Assembly: GCA_965112735.1 (NCBI GenBank)
Contig: OZ218962.1
Span: forward strand, 1,054,001-1,118,000
DNA from: Phaeosaccion multiseriatum
Lineage: Eukaryota > Ochrophyta, other classes
DNA length: 64,000 nucleotides
Reading direction: 5' to 3'
Each line of letters begins with the position of its first letter. The stretch's first letter is position 1. The position numbers and the translations under genes were made by a program. Of the stretch, positions 34,447-44,824 are shown in pieces. The notes under the pieces are model-generated. The model ran no database searches. It was not told the origin of the DNA and saw only the letters and a program-made list of their open reading frames with translations.

Positions 34447-35271
34447 TCATGCCCCCGGCGTCATGGCACGCGTCCCCTCTGCGGCAGCCTTGGGGCGGAC
34501 TTCCTGCAGTAGAGCCACTCGCTGCTGTCCTGTGCTTGGCCCTGCTGCTGCCGCTGTCGCTGCAACGCGCAAGCTGAAGACGGTGGGGTCCATCCTGCAC
34601 ACAGCCCCCTGCGTCTCGCAAAAGTACACTGCGCTCTCCAGCTCCAGGGGCAAGCTGGACGGCTGTGGAGCGAGCGTGGCTGGGATACGAATCGTCTCCT
34701 CCTGCCCCTCTCGGCCCCGAACTTCCCCCCTGGATACCTCCTGTCCGTCCACCAGTAGTCTCCACTTACTCCTCTTGCCCTCTGTAAAGTGAGAACCTGG
34801 GAGAAGGTCTATCGAGAGAACTAGCGATCCGTCTCGTGCCAGCACAGCATCCACTGCCACGTGCTTGGCTCTGCGCGAGGAGAAGAGCGCAGACGGTGCG
34901 CCACTCTTTGGGGTGGTGAGTTCTGAAGCAACCGAGGCGCGCGAGCTTGTGATGAGAGCTGCAGCTGCAGCAGCTGCTCCTACTCGGTCCCGGACACGGG
35001 ACAATACACCTCGTCTCGAGTACATTGCATTTTCTCTGCGCCTCGTCTTCCCTGCCCGCTTCTCCTCTTGCTGCTGCGATTGCTGCTGCTGCCGCTGGTG
35101 GTGATGCTCCAGCTTCGGGGAGAACAGCGGAAGCGATGTCCGACAAGCTGCTGTTCGTGAATGCACAGGGAAATCCACTCCCTTAAGCGTCGACGGGAGA
35201 ACAAAAGCCTCTGGGCTTCCTCGATGTCCTACTGCTGCTGCCACAACAACAGACCTCGCCTTCATCCTCAT
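34447..35271 (-). CDS. Thylakoid-lumen protein resembling the isolated C-terminal domain of SOQ1/NHLRC2
   Basis: Single exon of 274 aa from the ATG at 35271 (a second ATG at 35265 also fits). A signal peptide (MKARSVVVAAAVGHRGSPEA) is followed by FVLPS, a secondary-plastid transit start. After a Gln-rich spacer comes a second signal, SRRGVLSRVRDRV then an Ala-rich core ending SVAS, a twin-arginine thylakoid-lumen signal. The mature part is a beta-rich domain (SLVLSIDLLPGSHFTEGKRS, AVYFCETQGAVCRMD). The paired Cys motif YFCxxxxxVC and the PxGxHF strand match the domain at the C-terminus of NHLRC2 and plant SOQ1, which controls photoprotective quenching. Here the haloacid-dehalogenase, thioredoxin and NHL parts are missing. 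Identification is from remembered family pattern. Confidence 0.6.
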   Translation of the reverse strand: MRMKARSVVVAAAVGHRGSPEAFVLPSTLKGVDFPVHSRTAACRTSLPLFSPKLEHHHQRQQQQSQQQEEKRAGKTRRRENAMYSRRGVLSRVRDRVGAAAAAAALITSSRASVASELTTPKSGAPSALFSSRRAKHVAVDAVLARDGSLVLSIDLLPGSHFTEGKRSKWRLLVDGQEVSRGEVRGREGQEETIRIPATLAPQPSSLPLELESAVYFCETQGAVCRMDPTVFSLRVAATAAAAGPSTGQQRVALLQEVRPKAAAEGTRAMTPGA

Positions 35272-36120
35272 TTTGGATTCACAAAGGGATGAAGGATTGA
35301 GGAAGGAAAGGGAAGGGATATGAAGGACTTCCTTCGCGCAAAACTTATCCCTTCCTCCCTCTCCTCTTCTCCTCCTTCCACGATGGTTAGGGTTTTCACT
35401 GCTCGACGCACGGTCCTTCACCACCTTTTCTTTTTTTTTCCGGATCCGGATCGATCTGGCTTTGCCTTAACGTCGCGAATCTGTCATGTCTGCTGCTTCT
35501 GCTTCCTCTGCGTCTCGCAAAGCCTCTCTGTCCTATCTCAAGCTCCTCTCTGAGTTTGAATTTGAGTTTTCCCCGCGCTATGCCATGTTGTACGGGGAAT
35601 CGAACCCCACCAATTGAAACGCGACGACCTTGTGATTCTTGTACCACCAAGAGCAGTACCTCTTCGCTTGCCTTAATGCACCGTCTTAGGTCTGTGTTGA
35701 GAGTTTCTGAAAGTGGAACACGACGATTTGTGATTTTGTACCACCAAGAAGTGCATCTGGCAAAGTCGGAAAAAGGTCAAGATGATTTCAATCCGGCATG
35801 ATACAGTACAGAGAACTGAAACGCGATGGCGCTGTTATGAACAAACAGGTCAGAGAAGCAAACTCGCTGTAACCCCTCCGCGTACCGTTCTGCAGTTCTT
35901 CATTTTCCTTTCCTTTTCCTCTGATCCTTTTCCCTTCTCTCTCTTCCCTTTTCACTTGCTGCCAAACTTGAGAAGTTGAGAGCAGCGCAGGAGGGGGAGG
36001 AAGGAACGAAAAGTCTTGTGCCTCGCCCTTGCTATCTTCTTGTCCTCATTCCTTTTTCCCCTCCCTCCCACCTTTCATCCCATGATCCCCTGCCTAGTAT
36101 ACCCTGCTTCCTCACGTTTT
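35272..36120. other. Spacer containing tRNA-like and duplicated segments
   Basis: Apart from the tRNA-like element annotated separately, this stretch holds no supportable gene. It is the upstream region of the minus-strand lumen protein. Pyrimidine-rich tracts occur at 35400-35450 and 35880-36080. Confidence 0.5.
35594..35750 (-). repeat. tRNA-like T-arm with diverged tandem copies, possible tRNA-derived SINE fragments
   Basis: Read on the minus strand, 35608-35594 is GGGGTTCGATTCCCC, a perfect T-arm and RNA polymerase III B box. The sequence before it (CTTGGTGGTACAAGAATCAC, 35652-35633) recurs in diverged form at 35750-35712. A third fragment (TGAAACGCGATG) is at 35819. No acceptor stem pairs, so it is not a working tRNA. 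Confidence 0.4.
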
Positions 36121-36818
36121 ATGCACCGATTTGACGCAAACAGACGGGCAGCCGAGCGAGTGGGAAGCAGAGACGATGGAGGTGTGGTGTCATGGAGATT
36201 GCCACAAGACCCTGAGCGTGAGTAGCGGACTGGATCGAGCTTGAGGGACCGTAGGGAAGGCAGCAGGTGGAGCACCATCGCTGTCTGTCATCTCCGTCCC
36301 CCCTTTCATCTCTTCTATCCTCCCTCCCCTTGCCCCCCCTTTATCTCTCGAACGCTCTCTCTCTCCCCTCTCTCTTTCCCGTTCATCACTTTTCCTCGTC
36401 TCCCCTCACCCCTCTCCCTCTCACTCACTTTCTCTTTCTCTTTATTTGTTTCTTTTCTGTCTTTCACGCACTCTCACTCTCTCCATCTCTTTCGCTCTCT
36501 CGTACATACTTTCTCACTCATTCTCCCCCCCCCCCCCTCTCTCCTCTCTCTTGCTCTCTCCCCTTTTCTGTTTCACTCCATCCCCCCGTCGTCTGTATCT
36601 CTCTCCCCCCCTCCTCCCCTCCACCCAGCCCCTCCCCAGATGCGGACATATGCACCACACGGTGAGTAGCTTGTGTCAGGACAGGGGGTGGGTGAGTGCA
36701 GGGTGTCAGGACAGGTGTCAGGACAGAGGGCGTGCGAAGAGTGGAAGATTTGCGGTGCCGCAATCGTGGCATTGGACTCTGCGAAGTAATGCATCGGGGC
36801 GGTCACACGTGTGTCTGA
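36121..36818 (+). CDS. Speculative small three-exon gene
   Basis: Exons 36121-36217, 36640-36661 and 36722-36818 keep phase through two GTGAGT donors and give a 71-aa protein (MHRFDANRRAAERVGSRDDG ... VMHRGGHTCV). The middle exon is only 22 nt, flanked by CCCCAG and GTGAGT, after 360 bp of polypyrimidine sequence. No family resemblance. Support comes only from splice sites and phase, which can arise by chance. Confidence 0.25.
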
Positions 36819-36992
36819 CTATTCGGATCTGTTGATTTTCATCAAGATCGGGAGGGGGGATTGACTGTTTAACCTCAAGTGTCCTCCCAAGAGCTACACA
36901 AAACATCTTTAGTCTTTATTTCGCAAGCAGCTATATGTTGTTCCTCCTTCACATGCCTCCAAAGAGGAGCGGTTTGAGTCTTTTATCAAGAC

Positions 36993-37655
36993 TCAGCTCC
37001 CACTGCCCCTCTTGAGCGTGAGGCGCTGACACAGCATGACTATCGTCCGCAGCACCACCCCCTCCCCCTCCTCCGTCAGCAGGTGCTCCTTCTGATTGAC
37101 CTGGTCCAGCAGGTCGACCGGCAGGGTGTGAAGCACACTCGTCAGGCAAGTGTCTTGGTTATACGCCTCCCACCTTCTCCCCCACTCGCTTGGTGAGCAC
37201 GGTGAGCAGCACTTGCATACCGCCGATCTTCATGCCTCTGTGCAGCACCACCTCTCCGGCGGTGTCTCCTGTGGAAGGCAGCAAGTGCGTGCGTGGTGCT
37301 ACCTGCTTACCTCCGCTGGCGTCAGCCGGCGTGCTACCTGCTGCCGGCCAGCGGCCAGTAATTTAGTCGGTGGTACTTCAAGGGTCGAACTTAAATGCAG
37401 AAGAATAGAGAAGAGGCGTGGTGTTATAAAGCCAGGGTGGGTGCCAGTCTCGAAAGAGTTGGACCGATGATGACAGAGTTGTGACATGCTGCATGAGAAA
37501 GAGAGGGGGTGGGGTCGTGAGGGAGAGAGATACGAGTACGTGCCCTCCTCCCTTTTCCTTCCGAGAGAGAGACAGAGAGAGTGAATGGCGGAACGTGTGT
37601 ATCGTGCAACACTTCGTTGATTTACCTCCCTCAAGTACTTGCTGAAGACTTGCCC
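36993..37655 (-). CDS. 3' part of an unrecognised gene (three exon candidates)
   Basis: Minus-strand candidates: 37655-37626, 37268-37174 and about 37143-36993. The first two join in phase 1 to read SLQQVLEGDTAGEVVLHRGM and then MQVLLTVLTKRVGEK; the last reads VLHTLPVDLLDQVNQKEHLL and then IVMLCQRLTLKRGSGS, ending in TGA. The composition (regular Leu/Val, few repeats) looks like a genuine helical protein. The splice between the last two pieces could not be placed with a canonical acceptor, and the 5' exons would have to lie against the NHP2 3' end. Confidence 0.35.
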
Positions 37656-37827
37656 CTTACAAACATGGAAGCGCCAAGGAGGAACTGCAAAGCCCACCCC
37701 CCAGCCCACACTCTTCCGTGCCTACCATTACGACCAATGGATGGCGACGACTACTACCCACCTACCTACGTACCTACCTATTGTACCACCACACCTCCTA
37801 CACCATACAATACACCATCCCAGTCCT

Positions 37828-38898
37828 CTATGCTCTAGGGATCTGCCCCTCCTCCTCTTTGCAAATTGCTGCAAATTCATCGAACAGCTCCTGCGCGGCG
37901 AAGGTACCCGACTTGGGCGGCGAGATGAGGACGCAGCTGGTGGGCCTCTTGGTGCTCGCCGCCCCACCCAAGTCTACTTTGGAGGGCACGTACATGTATG
38001 GCACGCCCTGCTCCTCACAGTACACGGGGAGGTGCGTGATGACATCGAAGGGGGAGATGTCTCCAGCGAGGATGCACACGCCCTTGACTCCCTTTCGCAG
38101 CCCCTTGATGACCTCCTTCACGCCCCGCCGCACGCACTTGGCCCCAGAAGCCTTCTTTACCAGCTTGTGCGCCTTCTTTGTCTGTTGGGTGAGGTGAGGT
38201 GAGGAAGGAGGAGCAGCAGCAGAGGAGAGGAGGAGGAGGAGGAAGCAAATGCGTAACACGACACACGGTGAAAGGTCAGAGGCTGTTCCGCAGTTGAGAA
38301 CGGGGTTCGTTCCGTATTGATTGAGTGCAAGGCTAGCTTCAAAGATACTTCGCCAATAGACCTTTTCTCGGTGGCAGGATAGGCTCCTCACTCCTCGTCC
38401 CTCGCGTCGGCAGTCGCCTCGAATCACGAGTCACTGTTCAGATCGCACGTCTTGCTTCCTCACTGCCCCTTCATCCTCTCTTGCTCCCATGCTTCCCCCA
38501 TCACCCAGACCACCACCAAGAACACCACCAAGAAGGCCCTAAAACGAGCTCACAGATCCTTTGATCTCCTTGGGCAAATCCTTCGGGGGGAAGGGTTCCT
38601 CGAACAAGCGCCCCACAGAGTCCACACAGAGAGAGAGAGAGAGAGGAGAGAGAAAGAGCTTGAGGGAGGGAGAGAGCCTGATCCTTACCTGCTTCTTCCT
38701 GCACATTGGCTTGGCCATGCACGAGCATGCCACTATGCGCTCCTCGTAGGTCTTCTCTCCCTTCTCAGCAGCGGCGTCTTCTGCCTCCTCACTGCCCCCA
38801 ACAGACGCCTTGCGCTTCTTCTTGCTCGATCCCTCCTCCTTCTCTGCGGTGCTCTTCTTCCTCTTCTTGCTGCTCCCGCTGGGATCGCTGCTCCCCAT
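37828..38898 (-). CDS. NHP2: H/ACA ribonucleoprotein subunit NHP2 (L7Ae family)
   Basis: Two exons on the minus strand, 38898-38689 and 38181-37828, joined in phase 0; 187 aa. The N-terminal 45 residues are charged and Lys-rich (SSKKRKKSTAEKEEGSSKKK). The L7Ae fold follows: YEERIVACSCMAKPMC, then TKKAHKLVKKASGAKCVRRG, VKEVIKGLRKGVKG, ILAGDISPFDVITHLPVYCE, YMYVPSKVDLGGA and TKRPTSCVLI. NHP2 sits in the nucleolar H/ACA snoRNP that makes pseudouridine in rRNA and snRNA, and in telomerase RNP in some eukaryotes. The signature RRGVKEV and GDISPxDVI identify NHP2 rather than SNU13 or ribosomal L7Ae. Divergent with the FAAP100-like gene. Confidence 0.92.
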
Positions 38899-39316
38899 GA
38901 TTCACCCCCCCCAAATCTCCTTTCCCGTCTGCTGCTCTCTACTGCTGCTGCTACTGCTGCTGCTGCTCCTGCTGCTGCTGTTGCTGCTGCTGATGCTACT
39001 CCTGCTTTTTCTCCTTCTGCTACACTGCTCTGTCCTCCTTCTCTGGGGTGTGGACGCCCACCGCAGTGAATTAGTGTCCGGTTTGAGCTTGAGATTCTTG
39101 GTTTCTGCCTCCTCATGGACGTCTACTTCCCTCTGTAACTTTTCCTTGGAGTCTTCTGCATCTCTGTATCTTGCGTCAAGCAGAGCTCTGCTGTGGAGGT
39201 TCCTGTCGGGCTTGTTTATTCGGATGGAGAGCCGAAGAAGCCGTGCCTCGTCATGGAGAGCCGGATACGTCGATGAGGGACCATGACGAGAGCCTCGCTT
39301 GGGAGCATGCCATCTG
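38899..39316. promoter_or_regulatory. Shared divergent promoter, NHP2 / FAAP100-like gene
   Basis: 418 bp between the two ATGs. A CTG-rich run (38940-39005) lies next to NHP2. A minus-strand open frame crosses this region but ends against the NHP2 start and has no support. Promoter role inferred from position. Confidence 0.4.
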
Positions 39317-42300
39317 ATGGAAGAGGCAGCAGCAACTGCGTCGGGCTCCTTCCGGCGCGAATGGGAGGTCGACGCCACGCTGCCGCTGCGCCGGCACTGG
39401 GGCTCGACTACGACGAGAAACAGGCCCGTGGTTGTGACTCTTGCTCAACAAAGCGATGTGGGCAGCGGCAGGTCCACGGTATCTGGGGCAGGGCCGCTGT
39501 TCGCCGTGCATTGCGTCAGTAATGCCGTGCATGTTTGTCGGGGAGCGGCATCAGCAGCGGTCCCAGCAGGGGTAGACAGGGCAACAGGAGCAGGAGGAGC
39601 AGCAGCAGCCACAGTGGTGTCCGTAGTGAGCTTTTCATCCGATGTCCTCTGGCTGGCTGAGGCTTCTCCTGACAATGTTTGTCGTGGGGAGGGGGAGGCG
39701 GCTGCAGCTCTCAGCAGCAGCAGGAGCAGCAAGTGCCTCTTTTTGGTAGCGTGTCGCGACGGGAGCGTCTTCCGGGTGCCTTGCTCTGTGCTTGGGACTG
39801 ATACCGGAGAAGGAGGGGTCGCAGCACCAGCTGGAGTGAAGCCGTGCGCGAGAGTGCATGCAGTCTCCTCTTGGAGGGTTTGCATTCACCCTGGAGCGAG
39901 AGTGGGCGTCCCGTTGTGTGTGGGGGATGGGCAGGGATGGACGAAGTGGGTGGTGGTGGCTGGGATACTCGACCAGGCAGCACTGTACTGTGCCGTGGCG
40001 AGCAGCAGTGGCGCAGGAGACGCAAATGTGATGGACATTGCCGGGGGCGGCTCTGAGGAACATTTGGTTGTACAGCAGGAGCAGGAGCAGGAGCACGAGC
40101 AGGAACAGTTCGTGCTACAGCACTTTTTGGCGGAGTTGGATGGGCTCGAGCCGACCTTCATCGCTGTCGTACACAGGGGTGGAGGCAGGGGCAACGACGG
40201 GAAGACAGCAAGGGGGAGGAAAGGGGTGCGTTTAAAGGGCGATGGCAAGGGTGAGGGTGAGAGCGAGGAAACCAAACAGAGTGGCGAAAGCGGTGGGGGG
40301 ATATATGCAGGTCAAGACTGCGTGGGGGGACGGAGGAGCGGCGGTGGCGGCATTTGGCTCTCTCGAAGTGTGTTCGACTCTTTGTTCGGGGCGCGGCAGG
40401 GGCAGGGGCAGGGGAGCTGCTGCGCCAGAAGCGTGGTGGTGATTGGCGACGAAGGAGGTGGAGTCCGTTGGTGTGAGATGACAGTGACCCCACGCAACAA
40501 CAACGACGACGACGCGCAACGGGGGACGACGTCTCCTCCTTGTTGCACTCCTGTGTGCGGGACTCTGAAGGGTATGGGCGAAAGAGTGGTGGCCATTCTG
40601 CCTGCCTATCCGGCGTTCGCGCATGACTTGTCGACAGAGCATGAGAAGGACGACGAAGACGGGGTCGGTGGGGGTGGTAGTAGCAACGGGCGCCGGAACG
40701 CAAAGGGGGGTGGAGAGGAGGAGAGGAGGGGCGAAGTGGGGGCCTTGCATCACCAACACGATACTTCGCTTGCCATTGGCCTGGTGCTCGTGGGACGGGA
40801 AGGACTCGTTCGCATCCATTGCCATCGCGATGTAGTAGGGGGCGCAGGAGCAGGGGAGACGCGTAAGAGGAGCAGAGAAGACACCATAGGGAGGAGTTAT
40901 GACAATAGTAGTTGTGACAGTAGTGACAGCAGTGATAGCAGCGACGGCAGTGGACGCAGCGATGGCTCGTATGATGACGAGGAGGAGGGCGACGAGGGGT
41001 TCGAGGGCGACGACAGTAGGGACGACAACGACGAGCAAGCAGAATCTCGACCTCGAGATGGAGTGTCGAGGAGAGCGCAGCAGCTCGAGTTTAGGCTCGC
41101 GCACACCCCCCTGGAGAGCGTCTTCAGCCTGGCAGGGGGTCTGCTGGTCTTTCTCAGCGGTGGGCGGGTGCGTGTCATCTCGCTTTGGGGACCACCAACA
41201 GGATGGTTCCGGGCGGGGAGGCATGGCCGTGAGAGTGAGGGGAGTCGAGGAGGAGGAGGAGGAGCTCGAGAGGCGTTGCTGCTGCCCCTCAGCAGCAACA
41301 TTGCGGCCATTGGCTGCTTCTCGGCACCGGCCCTGGCTACCCTGCCTTCGGCTTCATCTGCTGAAGAAGAAGTGACGACGACAACAAACAGCAGGAGAAC
41401 TGACGCGGGCATGAATGGGGAGATGGCAACTGCCAGGGCTGCCCCAAATGGCGTTGCTAGAACTGCTGCTGCCGCTGTATCAACGGGCGCTGATGGTCAA
41501 CACAGCGGGGTCCACAGCAAGAACCTGTTGATCTGCCTCACAGGAAAGGGTAGAGTCACTTGCTTCGCCCTTCCTCAGGACCTATCACTGATGGAGGAGT
41601 GGGCGCTTGATGTAGGCAAGGGAGGCGTCCGGGGCGGGGGGCAGGCAGGCGTGGAGAGAAAGGTCAAGGGCCTGCTGCAGAGGCTGTCCGAGGTTGGGTC
41701 GAGGAGAGATGCCCTCCAAGGGGAGGCGGTCCGTCTTGACATGCAGCTGCTGGCCCTGGGTAAGATGCTGGAGGGACTGGAGGTGGTGCAGCGGGGCATA
41801 GGCCATGGGGAGGAGCATGCAGCAGCAGGGGTTGGTACTACATCAGGGGGGGGGGGGGGAGGAGCAGGTGGGCAAAGCCGAGCCCTACAGGATGAGGAGG
41901 CAGTGCGACTCGAGATTCGCATGCGCGCCGCTGCTGTCGCCAAGGAGGAGGACCGGTACAGGTACGGGTGTATGGGCAGGCAGGCATATGGGTAGAGGTG
42001 TATGGGCAGGCAGGCATATGGGTAGAGGTGTATGGGCAGAGATATAGAGGCTTATGGGCAGGTGTATGGGCAGGTAGATAGAGACTTATTGGCAGGTATA
42101 CGGGTAGAAGTGTATGGGCAGGCATATGGGTAGAGGTGTATGGGCAGATAGATAGAGGCTTATGGGCAGGTAGATACAGGCTTATGGGAAGGTAGATACA
42201 GGCTTATGGGCAGGTATACGGGTGGAAGTGTATGGGCAGGCGTATGGGTAGAGGTGTATGGGCAGATAGATAGAGGCTTATGGGCAGGTAGATACAGGCT

Positions 42301-44369
42301 TATGGGCAGGTATACGGGTAGAAGTGTATGGGCAGGCATATGGGTAGAGGTGTATGGGCAGATAGATAGAGGCTTATGGGCAGGTAGATACAGGCTTATG
42401 GGCAGGTATACGGGTGGAAGTGTATGGGCAGGCGTATGGGTAGAGGTGTATGGGCAGGCATAGGATACGCCCCTGGTCCAGTAAGAAGCCTGTCACCTCC
42501 ATCCTGCTACGCACGCACCCATGCATCCACTGCCATTCACCCTGTCGTTACCCGCTCAGGTCCGACGGCGGCGCTGCTCCCTCTTTTTGGGCCGGCGGAA
42601 TTGGTGCCGCCGCTGCCGCTGCCGTGAGCTCTCCCTTCGAACTGAGCACGAGACTCAACGTGAGGCTGCTCCTGCCCGAGAGGGTATGCAGGACACTCAG
42701 TGAGGCGATGGCAGCAAATGGTTCTGGGGTGGGGAGCGGAGCAGGTGGAGGGCAGGGGCGAGGAGGAGGAGCAGGGGGAGGAGGAGGAGGAGGAGGAGGA
42801 GGAGGAGGAGGAGGAGGAGGGGGAGGGGGAGGGGGTGGCGGTGGTGGTGGTGGTGGTGGTGGTGGTGCCTGGGGGAGAGGGGCGCGAGAACAGAGCGGCG
42901 TCAAGTGGGTCCTGGTGGTAACCGTCACCCACACAGACGCAGTTGTTGATACAGCAGCAGGGAGGTGGGGGGGGGATGATAGTAATGACGACGATGATGG
43001 CGATGATGATGATGAGGAGGAGGATGACGATGACGATGATGATGTGGAGGACGAGGACGACGCAGGGCCGGAGCCCTCCCCTGCCCCGCCTGAAGGAGGG
43101 CAGAGCTGGTCCTTCTCGTTCCCCCTCGACCCAGGATATGTCCAGCGACATAACGGTCGGGTGGAGAGCAGCTGGCCGGTGGGGCTGACGTCATCTGCTC
43201 CGGTGGCGGTGACCTGTCTGTTGGAGCTTCATCTCTGGGGGGCGACGCTGTTGTCAGCTGCAGGCGTCGGCGATACACGACGACGAGGAGGAGGGAGCCG
43301 CAACCGTGGCCCTCGCCGCTCTCGCCGTGCTGTGTCGGTCACCCTGGGCAGCAAGAGATTCGATGTGATGGACTGGGGTACCCCGCTCGCCTACTTGCCG
43401 ACGAGCACAGGGGCCTTCAAGGCAGCGGCGGCAGCGGCGGCAGCGACAGGGGCGGCCGCTGCAGAGGTGTCAGGAGGAGGCGCAGGAACCATGGGTGTAG
43501 CCATGGGCTTGGGCATGGGCAGGCGTGGTGGGTTTTGGGGCGGGCCACAGCATATGGTGGGGCTTGCTGGCGTGGCGAGGTATACAGCAGTTGATGGTAT
43601 GCTCCCGTCGTCGTCGTCGTCGTCGTCGTCGCCAGACATGCCAGACTACCCGTCGAGCCGTGTATCCGAGGGGCAGCAACAGCAGCAACCCGTCTCAATT
43701 CATGTCGGGCTTCAGGGTGGTGGTATGTTGACGGACTCCCTCGCAGAGCTTCTGCGGCTCTCAGGAAGGGCTCCTCTTTCAGATGCAGCAGTTGGTGATA
43801 CAGCAGCAGCAGCAGCAGCAGTTGGTGGTACAGCAGCATCGCCGCCTGGAGCTGTTGGAGGGATCCTGTGGGATGGATCCTTCAACGAGGGGGGCACTGC
43901 TGTCGGGGGACACATTGCAACCTTTAGGCTTCTGCGGAGGCCTACAAAGGTCTCTGACAGAGGTCTCGGGCGAGAGCGAGGGGGTGGGTGTGGGGGGGGG
44001 AGTGGGCATGTGGAGGAGTGGAGGGTGAAGTTGACATGTTCGCATGAGTGCTTGATCCCTCGCTTTCGTGAGGCCCTCGCCTACCGCCACGACCTGTTCC
44101 TCCAGCAGCAACAGCAGCAGCAGCAGCAGCAGCAGCGGTTGGTGGTACGGCTCGACCCAGAGTTGCTTTCGTCATCGGCAGCGGCGCTCGTCGAGCTGGA
44201 CGGGGACTTGCGCGCTCTGCGGGGAGGCGCTGCAGCCATAGCCACACACACAGACACGCCCCAAGTACAGCCGTTGGTAGTACAGCCACCACCCCCCCGT
44301 CTGGCGGCCATCGCGCAGGGGAGGGACGTTATGGAACGCCTGAAGGACGTTTACATGCGACTAAGGTGA
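39317..44369 (+). CDS. FAAP100-like protein (Fanconi anaemia core complex, catalytic module)
   Basis: Two exons, 39317-41961 and 42560-44369, joined in phase 2; 1484 aa. Without the low-complexity inserts (acidic Ser/Asp stretch, poly-Gly, poly-Gln) the order of conserved blocks follows animal FAAP100: a beta-propeller-like N-terminal half; the block SRSVFDSLFGAR then SVVVIGDEGGGVRWCEM; ERVVAILPAYP; LAIGLVLVGREGLVRIH; SVFSLAGGLLVFLSGGRVRV; LLICLTGKGRVTCFALP; a coiled coil (KGLLQRLSEVGSRRDALQGE); a beta-sandwich (WVLVVTVTHTD); and a terminal helix (ERLKDVYMRLR). FAAP100 bridges FANCB and FANCL in the ubiquitin-ligase core that repairs DNA crosslinks. Similarity is by pattern, not by alignment, so this is a candidate. 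Alternatively it is an unrelated propeller protein. Confidence 0.5.
41968..42470. repeat. Minisatellite filling the FAAP100-like intron
   Basis: Units of the type TATGGGCAGGTATACGGGTAG and TATGGGTAGAGGTGTATGGG, with higher-order blocks of about 120 bp (42230-42350 and 42350-42460 nearly identical). Confined to the intron 41962-42559. Confidence 0.9.
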
Positions 44370-44824
44370 TGAAAAGAGCCAAAGAGATCAGAGAGTTAGG
44401 GAGGAAGGGAAGGAAGGAGGGAGGGAGGGAGAGAGAGAGAGGGAGGGACGGTGGACGGAGGGGGACAGGGAGGGAACGGAGGGAGGGAACGGAGGGGGTT
44501 TGGCTCCCCTTGCCGATTTCAACTTGGCCATGGTCCCATTGACTCACCCAGTCAGCACACGACGCCTCGGCTTAAAACAAGATGCAATTTGTTTCCAACT
44601 GTCCGACTCTATATTGTTACTTGCCGGCCGTCTCAGAGTCCACGCTTCAGCCATCGTTGACATATTTGTATCATCAGTTTCAGTGTCAGTGCGCACACCA
44701 CCTCCCCCTGGCAGTCTGTCGGTCGCACATAAATGCGTGGACTATAAGCAAAGGAGGCAGTCATCAAGAGCAGTTACGACAGTTACGAAGTGTGAAAGGT
44801 ACGTGTGCGACATCGTCCCTTTTT
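44370..44824. other. Convergent spacer, FAAP100-like / KH protein
   Basis: A GGGA microsatellite follows the FAAP100-like stop (44400-44450). The rest shows no gene and is consistent with two 3' UTRs. Confidence 0.6.

Noticed and set aside
35581-35660. Functional tRNA gene on the minus strand
   Set aside because: The T-arm is perfect but no 7-bp acceptor stem or normal D-arm can be formed at the right spacing.
38902-39378. Minus-strand 158-aa frame overlapping the start of the FAAP100-like gene
   Set aside because: Although parts look protein-like (RALLDARYRDAEDSKEKL), it ends in Ser repeats directly against the NHP2 start and overlaps the opposite gene's first codons.
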